A DNA stretch of 64,000 nt from Calditrichaceae bacterium (GTDB taxonomy: Bacteria; Calditrichota; Calditrichia; RBG-13-44-9; J075). This document shows, piece after piece, positions 36,102-43,930 of the stretch. The DNA lies in the NCBI GenBank assembly GCA_013360445.1, contig JABWBP010000006.1, forward strand, positions 1 through 64,000. The letters run 5' to 3'. How positions within the stretch are numbered: position 1 is the first letter of the stretch; every line of letters starts with the position of its first letter. The translations under genes were made by a program, and so were the position numbers. A model generated the notes under the pieces. The model searched no databases. It saw nothing but the letters and a program-made list of their open reading frames with translations, and had not been told where the DNA came from.

Positions 36102-36208
36102 CGTAGCGCATGCCGGCTTTATCTATAGTAAATCTGCTGATATTAGTCAAAGCATTATTGCTGTCAAAATTATCAAATTGGCGCTGGGAAATCAATCTTT
36201 ATAAATAA

Positions 36209-36230
36209 AATGTTTCCGGATGGAATCATT
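36209..36230. promoter_or_regulatory. Candidate enhancer (UAS) for the sigma-54 regulator, site A
   Basis: Near-perfect palindrome AATGTTTCC-GGAT-GGAATCATT (one mismatch in nine pairs). The same motif is at 39334-39355. It lies 103 bases upstream of a -24/-12-type promoter and about 110 bases from the kinase start, so it could also serve autoregulation. Confidence 0.68.
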
Positions 36231-36313
36231 TTACACCCGCCGGTGGTGCAAAAAATACCACAAATCTGCGGGATCTGCTGGCTGCTGCCCCGGATTCACC
36301 GTCCTTTCTTTCC

Positions 36314-36329
36314 TGGCATGAAATCTGAA
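36314..36329 (+). promoter_or_regulatory. Candidate sigma-54 promoter A
   Basis: TGGCATGAAATCTGAA: the GG and the downstream TG have the sigma-54 spacing (TGGCAC-N5-TTGC), with the -12 GC changed to GA. The same arrangement, TGGCATAAATTCTGTA, is found at 39438. It drives the beta-barrel gene at 36453. Confidence 0.6.
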
Positions 36330-36452
36330 ATACAGAGCTAACAGTAAGGCGGGGATGATGTAAACTGTGAAAAACCGTATATAGTAGTAAACTCGTCTTG
36401 ATGGTCAAAAATAGTAACAAGTTAACCTAATCAACATCATCGGAGGTGTATC

Positions 36453-37139
36453 ATGAGTAAGAAGCTCTGGGTTTTAACCTTAACTATTTTGTTTACCCTT
36501 GCCGGCAGTTTTGCTTATTCACAAGAAAAGCCCTTGAAATTCGGAATCCTGGGAGGCCTGAATATGACTACCACCAATATTGAAATCCCCTTCATGGATA
36601 GCAAGATTAGACCGGGCTTGGGCATTGGAGGAATTCTGGAATACTGGATCAGCCAGAAGTTCGGGATTCATGCCGACGCGATGTATAATATGAAAGGAGC
36701 CAAATATGATTTTAATCTTTCCTTCATGGGGGCCAGTGCTTCAGCGGAACTGAATTGGAAATTTGCTTATTTGAGTTTTCCTATCCTGGGTAAATTAGCT
36801 TTTGGTGATAGGACCAGGTTTATCCTGGATTTCGGTCCCGAATTTTCTTTTCTGCTTTCCGCAAAACAACAGGCAAAAGTAGACGCAATGGGGCAAAAGG
36901 AAGAAGAGGAAATCGATATCAAAGAACACATGAATTCCTTTGAATTTGCTTTCGATTTAGGTCTGGGTGTTGAGTTTCTCCTGGGAAATACAACACTATT
37001 CATTGAGAGTCGGGGATCTGTCAGCCTTAACGATATTTTTAAAGACAAAGAATTCGGCGAAGGAATCAACGAGGTTGAAATGGAAGATAAGGCAGCTGCC
37101 AATATTGCGGGATCCCTGAGGTTAGGAGTTTTATTCTAA
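36453..37139 (+). CDS. Outer-membrane beta-barrel protein (PorT/OmpW-like)
   Basis: Signal peptide (MSKKLWVLTLTILFTLAGSFAYS) followed by about eight amphipathic strands: KFGILGGLNMTTTNIEIP, LGIGGILEYWISQKFGIHADAMY, YLSFPILGKLAF, RFILDFGPEFSFLLSA, FDLGLGVEFLLG, and a last strand AGSLRLGVLF ending in Phe as outer-membrane proteins do. The pattern is the OMP_b-brl_2 / PorT-like family; function is not defined. GGAGG precedes the ATG. It is the first gene downstream of candidate sigma-54 promoter A and probably a target of the adjacent two-component system. Confidence 0.78.
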   Translation: MSKKLWVLTLTILFTLAGSFAYSQEKPLKFGILGGLNMTTTNIEIPFMDSKIRPGLGIGGILEYWISQKFGIHADAMYNMKGAKYDFNLSFMGASASAELNWKFAYLSFPILGKLAFGDRTRFILDFGPEFSFLLSAKQQAKVDAMGQKEEEEIDIKEHMNSFEFAFDLGLGVEFLLGNTTLFIESRGSVSLNDIFKDKEFGEGINEVEMEDKAAANIAGSLRLGVLF

Positions 37140-37358
37140 GGATAGCGATTGAACATTCGACCGGAATGATTTCTGATAAAGCAAATGTCAGACAAAAAAT
37201 TTCTCATTCAACCAGGATAAAAGCGCAGGTTTTGAAATTAAGGAGCGGGATCTCTTCACGGTTACAAATGTCCCACTCCAATCATCCTTATATGGTGGGT
37301 GGGATTTTCTTGAGAGTATCAAACCATAACCCGGAAGAAAAAAATTAAGGAGATGATG

Positions 37359-37802
37359 ATGAATAAAAATAAAGATATTTTTAAGGTTTCCGTTTTTTTA
37401 GGAATTCTGCTCCTGTTGAATATTGTCAAAGTTTCCCTGAGCGATGAAAAATCAAGATTGACAATTCTGAATAAAACCGATTCCTATCTCCACATCGCAA
37501 TTGAGGGGAATCTCTACCCTTATACTCCCTCAGGACAGGATGTTACCCATGAAACAGAGCCCAAATCTGAATTGTATGTTCAAGTTTTTTACTCGCCCGG
37601 ACAGGGCAAAACAAACACCGTCATTGACTCAACGTTTGAGATTTCTTATACCCCCGGATCAACCCAAACCTATGGAGACTATTGCAGTTGTGAGGACCCC
37701 AACTCTTCTTCTGCATGTTCGGAAGCCGGAGAAGTAACTGTTCCGCCTCAGGGAGGAAGCGCACGATGGGAAGTAACCGATGAAGATTTCAACAATAACT
37801 AA
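37359..37802 (+). CDS. Small exported protein, unknown function
   Basis: About 147 residues with an N-terminal hydrophobic segment (VSVFLGILLLLNIVKVSL) and then a soluble beta-rich part including NKTDSYLHIAIEGNLYPYTPSG, a Thr/Ser-rich stretch and a cysteine-containing loop CSCEDPNSSSACSEAG. I do not recognise the family. AAGGAG lies six bases before the third of three tandem ATGs (37353, 37356, 37359), so I take 37359. Six bases separate its stop from the next gene, a beta-barrel, so they are coupled and probably act together at the envelope. The 213-nt gap upstream shows no gene. Confidence 0.6.
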   Translation: MNKNKDIFKVSVFLGILLLLNIVKVSLSDEKSRLTILNKTDSYLHIAIEGNLYPYTPSGQDVTHETEPKSELYVQVFYSPGQGKTNTVIDSTFEISYTPGSTQTYGDYCSCEDPNSSSACSEAGEVTVPPQGGSARWEVTDEDFNNN

Positions 37803-37814
37803 GGAGGTTTGAAT

Positions 37815-38435
37815 ATGATACGGCAATTGGTATTTGCAATCATGCTGTTGTCTCTGCTATTCAATAATGGTATGAGTCAAACCAAATTCAACCTGAGCGG
37901 AACGATAGGGTATTTTGCTCCCTTAGGAGATTGGCAAAAACATATGTATGCCGAAGGGGTAAACCAGTTCCAGGGGGGATACTCAATGTTTCCGGAAGCA
38001 GAGCTTAAATTTAAAGACGTTGCCCTCAGCGTGATTTTCAATTATTCGAAAATGAGCGCGACAGACTGGGAAGAATTCGTCAGCGAAGAAGGCGCTGATA
38101 TTATTGTTTCGGCATCTCAGAGTCAAATCGGAGGTGTTGTGAAATATTATTTCGTCAATTCACAACCCCATTTGTTTGACTTTGAAGCGGGTGCCGTGTA
38201 TTTATTCTTAAAAGGCACTGAACAGTTCCATAGTTATTCATACGAATATGATTTTTTGAATTCTGGCTTTGCTATTCTATCTGGTTTGGGATACCAGTTC
38301 TCGCTGAATGACCGGTTATCCATTATTCTTCCGATTCGGGTTCTATGGAGGCCGGAGGGAATACAATTTTCCGATGGCAGATCCCTCGATATATTTGGCC
38401 TGTATATTACTCCCGGATTAAAGTTTATCTTTTGA
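37815..38435 (+). CDS. Outer-membrane beta-barrel protein, unknown function
   Basis: Signal peptide (MIRQLVFAIMLLSLLFNNGMSQ) then barrel-like strands: KFNLSGTIGYFAPLGDW, FPEAELKFKDVALSVIFNYSKM, QIGGVVKYYFV, LFDFEAGAVYLFL, FAILSGLGYQFSLNDRLSIILPI and the terminal LYITPGLKFIF ending in Phe. AGGAGG precedes the start; ATGs at 37809 and 37815 (MN/MI) are both possible. It forms an operon with the preceding small exported protein. Its last codons overlap the convergent Lgt-like gene by 11 bases. Confidence 0.65.
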   Translation: MIRQLVFAIMLLSLLFNNGMSQTKFNLSGTIGYFAPLGDWQKHMYAEGVNQFQGGYSMFPEAELKFKDVALSVIFNYSKMSATDWEEFVSEEGADIIVSASQSQIGGVVKYYFVNSQPHLFDFEAGAVYLFLKGTEQFHSYSYEYDFLNSGFAILSGLGYQFSLNDRLSIILPIRVLWRPEGIQFSDGRSLDIFGLYITPGLKFIF

Positions 38436-39282
38436 AATTGTATGTACGGTTTAGCCCGTTTCTTTTGACCTTGAAGAGGTAAGTTATTCCCAGGCAGGCC
38501 CCTGAGATGATGAATATAATGATAATTTGAGAATGGGTTAAATGAAGATCGGTATATCTTGGCACATCACCGCGAAAAAATTCATTAAAGAAACGGAGCA
38601 CTCCATAAATCAGCCAGTAAAAGAGAAATGTCAGCCCGGGGAATTTCGAGTATTTTTTCCAAAAATAACTGGTAATGAAGAAAATGATGATTGCGAGAAT
38701 AGAACCGTAAATTTGAACCGGATGAACACTCAAAGACAATGTGTCTGCGCTGTTGATGAGCCCTTCCCTTAAATGTGCATTATAAGCAAAACTATTTTGG
38801 GGGAATTGAATTCCCCAGGGAAGGTTTGTTGGAGTTCCATAACAACATCCGTTTAAGAAGCATGCCCATCGACCGATGAAAGGCCCTATACCAAAAACAG
38901 AACCCAGAACATCTAAATAATTTAGTCGATGAGTTTTTGCTTTTCTCAAATAAAGCAAGAAGGCTGTGACACCACCAAGGTAGGCTCCCCAGGAGGCGGT
39001 TCCCCCGCTGAACCGGAGAATCAATTCGGGATGCTGTAATGTATTATCAAAGTGTTGCAACAAATAGAATAGTCTTGCCCCGACAATAGCTGCTAAAATG
39101 CCAACTAAAATGGCGCCCCGGGCAACATTCTTTGGTAACCCGCTGCTTTTGCATCTGTGAATAAATAACCATGCAACCGCTGACAATGCCGTAATGTATA
39201 TGATGCTGGCGGTTGGTACAAAATAATTTACGTAATGAGAATCAAATAAATCTGTTAAAAAATGGATGATTCTGGGTCGCAT
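38425..39282 (-). CDS. Prolipoprotein diacylglyceryl transferase family protein (Lgt-like)
   Basis: Multi-spanning inner-membrane protein of 285 residues matching the Lgt family, which transfers diacylglycerol from phosphatidylglycerol to lipobox cysteines. Conserved points: GGTASWGAYLGG, the Lgt signature as PFIGRWACFLNGCCYG, PWGIQFP, HPVQIYGS, and YGVLRFFNEFFRGD. The Asn and Arg of the active site are present, but the Glu of the standard GNFINGE form is replaced by a CCYG version that, from memory, marks a subfamily often found beside housekeeping Lgt. It adjoins two lipoprotein genes and shares its upstream region with sigma-54 promoter B, so it may be a dedicated paralogue. Confidence 0.8.
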   Translation of the reverse strand: MRPRIIHFLTDLFDSHYVNYFVPTASIIYITALSAVAWLFIHRCKSSGLPKNVARGAILVGILAAIVGARLFYLLQHFDNTLQHPELILRFSGGTASWGAYLGGVTAFLLYLRKAKTHRLNYLDVLGSVFGIGPFIGRWACFLNGCCYGTPTNLPWGIQFPQNSFAYNAHLREGLINSADTLSLSVHPVQIYGSILAIIIFFITSYFWKKYSKFPGLTFLFYWLIYGVLRFFNEFFRGDVPRYTDLHLTHSQIIIIFIISGACLGITYLFKVKRNGLNRTYNFKR

Positions 39283-39333
39283 ATTAGTTTTATATTTTAA
39301 TAAAGAACGTTAAAAGTATCAATACTTATTAAA

Positions 39334-39355
39334 AGTGTTTCCGTTTGGAATCATT
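39334..39355. promoter_or_regulatory. Candidate enhancer (UAS) for the sigma-54 regulator, site B
   Basis: AGTGTTTCC-GTTT-GGAATCATT followed by TTA, matching site A at 36209 (TGTTTCC...GGAATCATTTTA identical). It lies 102 bases upstream of the promoter at 39438. Sequence between site and promoter also shows weaker similarity to region A at the same offset. Confidence 0.68.
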
Positions 39356-39437
39356 TTATCTACTGATATTTTGAAATAAATCCCAAAAGTCTGTCAGATA
39401 GCCTATAATTCAACAAAATTAAGCTCTTTTTCCCTTT

Positions 39438-39453
39438 TGGCATAAATTCTGTA
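39438..39453 (+). promoter_or_regulatory. Candidate sigma-54 promoter B
   Basis: TGGCATAAATTCTGTA, same layout as the promoter at 36314; the -12 element is TG(T) instead of TTGC. Located about 120 bases upstream of the CsgG-like gene. Confidence 0.6.
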
Positions 39454-39572
39454 TCATGATGCTTTCAGTTTGTTATTCTTTAACAAGGATAGTGTGTTAA
39501 GTAAAAAATGATATAGAAGGATTACGGAACTTCAACAGGATTTCGATTTTACTTATAACACCGGGGAAAACA

Positions 39573-40511
39573 ATGAGAAGATATCTGATATTTCTCATCG
39601 CTGTAATTGCTTTTTCCTGCGCATCTACCAAAACAGTCACTAAGGTAGACGATGATATGACTGTTCGGGAATACAAAACTGATGAGTATTTCGGGCCTAA
39701 GAAAAAACTGGCCATCACCAAATTTGAGAACGCCACCCGCTTTGGCAAAAGGCGGCTGGGAGATCACATATCGGATGTATTGGCAACCGAACTGGCCAAA
39801 ACCGGGCGGTTCATCCTGCTCGACCGGGAAAATGTGGATAAAATTCTCGAACAGCTTTCGTTCAGCCAGGCCGGTCTCACCGCAGGAGAGCTACAGCAAA
39901 TTCAACTCATCGATGCAGACTTCCTGCTGACCGGTACCGTGACCCATTATTCTGTCACTACTTCCGGTTCCAAAAGTATTTTCAAAAAAAGCAAAACCCA
40001 GACCGCGGAAGTCGCTGCGGATGTGCGAATGATCAATGTTCGAACCGGGGAAATTATCCTGTCCGAAAGCGGCAGGGGCATCGCGGAACGAAAGTATGAA
40101 GAGGTGTTGGGAGTGGGAGAAACCGGGGGATATGACGAATCCCTGGAAATGGACGCCTTTCGGGCGGCAGTGATAAAGTTAACCGAAAATATTATTCCCG
40201 CCATTGACGAAATCCCCTGGTCTTGTGATGTGGTTAAAGTTGTAGAGACGAAGGTATACATCGACGCCGGGAAAAAAAGTAATTTGAAGATCGGCGATCT
40301 AATGGAAATTTATCATCAGGGAGCGGAAGTTAAAAACCTTGCCGGGCAGATTCTGGGATATGAAGAGATTTTGGTTGGCAGCGGAACCCTGGTGGATTTT
40401 ATCGGCGAGGATGGGGCAATTTTGCGGGTTGAGTCCGGGGAAGGATTCATTTTGCCCTTGATCTGTAAAATTTCCCCGGGGAATAGTAGACAATCAGGGG
40501 GGATCCAATGA
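39573..40511 (+). CDS. CsgG/HfaB-family outer-membrane lipoprotein
   Basis: Lipoprotein (FLIAVIAFSC signal) of 312 residues. Its core resembles CsgG, the nonameric curli secretion pore, and HfaB: KKLAITKFENATRFGKRRLGDHISDVLATELAKTGRFILLDRENVDKILEQL...GLTAGELQQIQLIDADFLLTGTVTHYSV and RMINVRTGEIILSESGRG. No curlin gene is visible, so it is probably a CsgG-domain protein of the wider class that pairs with GNA1162-like lipoproteins. It overlaps the next gene by four bases (ATGA). The likely promoter is the sigma-54 site at 39438. Confidence 0.87.
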   Translation: MRRYLIFLIAVIAFSCASTKTVTKVDDDMTVREYKTDEYFGPKKKLAITKFENATRFGKRRLGDHISDVLATELAKTGRFILLDRENVDKILEQLSFSQAGLTAGELQQIQLIDADFLLTGTVTHYSVTTSGSKSIFKKSKTQTAEVAADVRMINVRTGEIILSESGRGIAERKYEEVLGVGETGGYDESLEMDAFRAAVIKLTENIIPAIDEIPWSCDVVKVVETKVYIDAGKKSNLKIGDLMEIYHQGAEVKNLAGQILGYEEILVGSGTLVDFIGEDGAILRVESGEGFILPLICKISPGNSRQSGGIQ

Positions 40512-41137
40512 AGAAAATGTGTGTACTGTTTTTATTGGCAATGTTCTTCATAACTTGCGGTCCGTCTGCCAAATTCCTTGCCCCGGATTATTCCCGGCCC
40601 CGAAAGGTAGCAATTCTGCCCACCGTAAACCATACCAATGATGTTGAATGCGGTATTGTGATGCGCAATCTTTTCTTCGTAAAACTTCACAAAAAGAAAT
40701 ACGCCGAATTGTTGAGCAATACAGTAGTGGATTCTATTCTCAATGAAGAAGGAATTACCGACGGCGGGCAGTTGAACATGATTACCCGGGAAGAATTAGC
40801 TGAAATTCTCACCGTGGATGGATTACTTTATATTGATTTATTGAAATGTACCTGCACCCCGTTAGTGCCCGGTGAAGTGGGAACGGTGAAAGCAAATTTT
40901 AAATTATACGTTCCTCCCTCAAAACTGATCTGGGAGGATGAACGGGAAGAAGTGCAAGAACTCGATAATTCATCTTCCGGCTCCGGTGGGAATCCCCTGG
41001 CAGATCTGGTCGGGTCATTGATCGCTGAAACCGCTGCAAAATTGATGATTCAGGCCGCTTCCGGTTGGTTGTTTGATCATGAATTACATCAGGAAATGGA
41101 TAAACTGATTAAAAAGTCTCTGAAGACCTTGCCTTGA
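40508..41137 (+). CDS. GNA1162-like (DUF799) lipoprotein
   Basis: Lipoprotein-type signal (LFLLAMFFITCGPS) and a 190-residue domain resembling neisserial GNA1162/DUF799: RPRKVAILPTVNHTNDVECGIVMRNLFFVKLHKKKYAELLSN, TREELAEILTVDGLLYIDL and VKANFKLYVPPSKLIWED. In other bacteria this family is encoded beside a CsgG-like protein and a DUF4810 lipoprotein, and is thought to form a transport or secretion complex with it. Here the CsgG-like gene is directly upstream and overlapping; I see no DUF4810 member. The function of the complex is not established. Confidence 0.78.
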   Translation: MKKMCVLFLLAMFFITCGPSAKFLAPDYSRPRKVAILPTVNHTNDVECGIVMRNLFFVKLHKKKYAELLSNTVVDSILNEEGITDGGQLNMITREELAEILTVDGLLYIDLLKCTCTPLVPGEVGTVKANFKLYVPPSKLIWEDEREEVQELDNSSSGSGGNPLADLVGSLIAETAAKLMIQAASGWLFDHELHQEMDKLIKKSLKTLP

Positions 41138-41204
41138 AAACGGAACAATAAACGTCATCCTTTAACTTAAAAGCCATTAACCACATAACCTGCCGGGTTA
41201 ACCG

Positions 41205-42191
41205 TCACAACCCCACCTCAACCCCTAAATTCAACCTTCGCGCCGCTTTCAGCGCTTCTCCGGCGGCCGTCAAATCCTGCACCGCATTGCCAACCGATTT
41301 GAAGAGGATGATTTCATCCCCGGATTTCCGCCCCGGTTTCTCCCGGCTCAGGATCTCTCCCAATTCCGCATGAATGTGGTCTTCTCCAATCAATCCTTCC
41401 CGCAGTGGTATGATCAAATCCCCCGCTTCCGACCAGCAGGCTTCCCGCTGATCCACCACTACTTTCGCCCGCAGTACCGTCTCACCCGGAATTTCCCGCT
41501 TGTGCGGCTTATAGGAACCGATAGCATTGATGTGTACGCCCGGTTTCAGGTCGCGGTCGGCAAATACCGGCTCCCTGGAACCGGTAGCGGTGCAGATGAG
41601 GTCCGCTTCCCGCAGCATTTTCGGCGAATTCCTCACCGATACCGGAATAGAAAGGCGCTCGCTCATCTCCTCCGCAAACGTTCTTGCCCAATCGGGATGG
41701 GGATCGAAAATGAATGCCTGTTCAATTTTACGCACCGTGCAGACCGCCTCTAACTGGCTGCGCCCCTGCATTCCCGCGCCAAAAATGGCCGCCACTTTGG
41801 CATCCTTGCGCGCCAGCAAATCCGTCGCCGCGCCGGAAGCCGCCCCGGTGCGGATGGCGGTCAGGGATGCGCCGTCCATCACCGCCAGGGGAGAGCCGTT
41901 CATCCCATCAATCACCATGACCAGGGATTGCAGCAGCGGCAGCCCTTGCGCGGGATTGTTGCCGAACAAGGTGGCCAGTTTCAACCCGATGAGCTTGCTT
42001 TGCGGGGAATAGACCGGCATTACCAGCACGTCGCCGCTATGCTCCGGGATTTCCAGGCTGAGGCGCGGCGGCGCGACGGCCTTTCTGCCGGAAATTTGCC
42101 GGAAGGCCTCCTGCATCGCCTTCACCGCCGCCGGCATGGGCAGCGCCCGCCGCACCTCTTCGGCGGAAAGAAACAGTATTTTTTGCGCCAT
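41205..42191 (-). CDS. Ornithine cyclodeaminase / mu-crystallin family (possible Pyr2C reductase)
   Basis: NAD(P)-dependent enzyme of 328 residues. The Rossmann part has AAIFGAGMQGRSQLEAV and CTATGSREPVF, and the family substrate region ALTAIRTGAASGAATDLLA is intact, as are PRLSLEIPEHSGDVLVMP near the N-terminus. Relatives deaminate ornithine, make alanine, or reduce delta-1-pyrroline-2-carboxylate to proline. The trans-3-hydroxyproline dehydratase encoded two genes upstream (44391) produces exactly that imine, so reductase activity is the best guess. It follows an M64 peptidase gene on the same strand. Confidence 0.82.
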   Translation of the reverse strand: MAQKILFLSAEEVRRALPMPAAVKAMQEAFRQISGRKAVAPPRLSLEIPEHSGDVLVMPVYSPQSKLIGLKLATLFGNNPAQGLPLLQSLVMVIDGMNGSPLAVMDGASLTAIRTGAASGAATDLLARKDAKVAAIFGAGMQGRSQLEAVCTVRKIEQAFIFDPHPDWARTFAEEMSERLSIPVSVRNSPKMLREADLICTATGSREPVFADRDLKPGVHINAIGSYKPHKREIPGETVLRAKVVVDQREACWSEAGDLIIPLREGLIGEDHIHAELGEILSREKPGRKSGDEIILFKSVGNAVQDLTAAGEALKAARRLNLGVEVGL

Positions 42192-42194
42192 AGG

Positions 42195-42336
42195 GTTTAT
42201 TATGAAGAGTGATGGAGTAATGGATGAATGGATTGATGGATGAATGGATTAGTGGATTGGTGGAGTAACTGGTTAAATTACGATTCAATAATCCAATAAT
42301 CCATCAATCCACTCATCCATCCACTGCATGGTTCCA
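42195..42336. repeat. Inverted octamer array (ATGAATGG type)
   Basis: Left arm units such as ATGAATGG, ATTGATGG, ATGAATGG, ATTAGTGG, ATTGGTGG. Right arm TCCAATAA, TCCATCAA, TCCACTCA, TCCATCCA. The arms pair into a long hairpin between the M64 peptidase stop and the OCD-family start. Confidence 0.8.
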
Positions 42337-43812
42337 TCATTCCGAATAATAGCGGATCACCTTGCCAATCGCCTCTTCGCACACTTTGCAGAAGCTGAGC
42401 GGCGATTTGGAGAACATGATGCAGTTCAACATCGGGCGGTACAGGCCGGTGGAGGCGTAGCCCGCGCCTTCGAACGCGCCTACTTTGCCCCAGGATTTGC
42501 TTTTCTTCAGGTACTCGTAATTCTTGACGGTTTGATCTAAGTCGCGGGCGTTGTATTCCTCCTGCAATTTGGCGATCTCGGCCGGCGCGCCGCCGCTGCG
42601 CTTCAGCTCCGCGATTCTCTCGTTCAATTCCCGGCGTTTTTGCTGCCAGGCCAGGTCGGATGCGTCGTAAGCGGCTTTTTCCCAGGGAGTGGGGAGCTTG
42701 ATCTTGGGGGAGAGCAGGTGTTTCCACTTCAGGCTGGCGGGGTCGAGCAGGGCGGTGATGTTCGGCTCCAACGGCTCGCTGCCGCGGGGATAAAATTCGT
42801 TGTAGGCCACGGAGGAGGTGTAATACTCATCCGCCAGCCCGGCAAAGGAGTGCCCGAATTCATGGATGAACAAATATTCCTGCCAGGTGTTGTCCGCCGT
42901 GAAGGTGCAGAACAGGTTGTAAATCCCCCCGCCGCCGTAGCGCTCGTGGTTCACCATGATGTAAAGGGCGTCGTAAGGCGCGTGGGCGGCCAGATCGCGC
43001 AGGGCCTTGTTGTCCTCCGTAAGCAGGTAACGTTCCGAGCCCAGGGAGTTGAAAGTGGCGCTCAACACCGTATTTTTGTAGGAAAGATGGCCGGGTTCAT
43101 CCACCCCGCTCTCTTCCGATGGCTTGAAAACTCCGTACACGTTGAATTTCTCTTTGTGGGAAGCGTACGGTTCCGGCTTGAACAGCACTTCGGTAAAGCG
43201 CTTCAAATCCGAGCGGAATTTGCTCTCTTCCGCGGCGGTGTAGCCTTCCCCCAGGATCGCCACGTCAACTTTTACATGGGGAGCGCCGCTCTCCAGGCTC
43301 TTGATCACCTTGACGCTGCGATCCTTCACCGCGTCGCGGATGACGCCCAGGTCCTCGGGATCGATCTCAGCGCGAAAAATCTCCTCCAACTGCTGATCCT
43401 TTTTGCGGCGCTCCAGGGCAAAAATGATCTTGCTTTTGGGGCAGGGGATCAAGGCCGATTCGTGGTAAGTGCGTTTGACCCCTTCCGCCGCCGGGGAAGT
43501 GGTTTTATACTCCCCGAAGTAGCTGTCGAATCCCTTCGAGAAGATCAAATTGCCGGAGGCGGCGTCGTAAATTTTAACGAAGTAGCCTCCCTGGTTGAAA
43601 GGATAAACCAGGTTCGTGATGCTCCCCGCCCAGGTTCCGTAGCGATACACCCGGTCGAGGGTAATCAGCTCCGATTGCGCGTCGCCGATATGGTAATAAT
43701 CGATCCGCAGGGTCTGATCGTGGAAATACGCCTCGAATTGGGGAGCGGGATTTGCCCCGGCAAGCAAGGGCAGGAAGAGAATCAGAAATATGATCAAATT
43801 GAGCTTTTTCAT
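42337..43812 (-). CDS. M64 family (IgA-peptidase-type) zinc protease, secreted
   Basis: Exported metalloprotease of 491 residues with a signal peptide (MKKLNLIIFLILFLPLLAGA). The N-terminal domain (FEAYFHDQTLRIDYYHIGDA...YRYGTWAGS) is typical of M64 proteins. The catalytic part has VDVAILGEGYTAAEESKF, NTVLSATFNSLGSERYLLTEDNKALRDLAAHAPYD and the zinc site FIHEFGHSFAGLADEYY (HExxH near residue 315). It is closely similar to the protein at 50979, so the two are paralogues. GAGGTAA precedes the ATG. It follows, across a repeat-rich gap, the hydroxyproline dehydratase gene and may release peptides for it. Confidence 0.9.
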   Translation of the reverse strand: MKKLNLIIFLILFLPLLAGANPAPQFEAYFHDQTLRIDYYHIGDAQSELITLDRVYRYGTWAGSITNLVYPFNQGGYFVKIYDAASGNLIFSKGFDSYFGEYKTTSPAAEGVKRTYHESALIPCPKSKIIFALERRKKDQQLEEIFRAEIDPEDLGVIRDAVKDRSVKVIKSLESGAPHVKVDVAILGEGYTAAEESKFRSDLKRFTEVLFKPEPYASHKEKFNVYGVFKPSEESGVDEPGHLSYKNTVLSATFNSLGSERYLLTEDNKALRDLAAHAPYDALYIMVNHERYGGGGIYNLFCTFTADNTWQEYLFIHEFGHSFAGLADEYYTSSVAYNEFYPRGSEPLEPNITALLDPASLKWKHLLSPKIKLPTPWEKAAYDASDLAWQQKRRELNERIAELKRSGGAPAEIAKLQEEYNARDLDQTVKNYEYLKKSKSWGKVGAFEGAGYASTGLYRPMLNCIMFSKSPLSFCKVCEEAIGKVIRYYSE

Positions 43813-43871
43813 GTTTACCTCGCTGATTTTGTAAGTGCGCGTTAATGCACGTTCTTGTCGCGGAATGTCCC

Positions 43872-43925
43872 CTCGTTCCCAAACTCCGTTTGGGAACGCA
43901 TCACCGGGAAACTCTGTTTCCGCGT
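43872..43925. repeat. REP-like two-hairpin repeat (left copy)
   Basis: Hairpin 1 (CGTTCCCAAAC...GTTTGGGAACG, 43874-43898) followed by hairpin 2 (GGAAAC-TCT-GTTTCC, 43907-43921). The same pair occurs in reverse order and orientation at 44283-44338, so the copies face each other around a RAYT remnant. Confidence 0.8.
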
Positions 43926-43930
43926 CACTT

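Noticed and set aside
37166-37348. 60-codon frame in the gap between the first barrel gene and the small exported protein
   Set aside because: No ribosome-binding site, no signal or domain; probably an untranslated leader.
42640-43845. Long plus-strand open frame opposite the M64 protease (401 codons)
   Set aside because: It is the antisense shadow of the M64 gene, with no ribosome-binding site and no recognisable domain. The same holds for the 369-codon frame at 51147-52256 opposite the second M64 gene.
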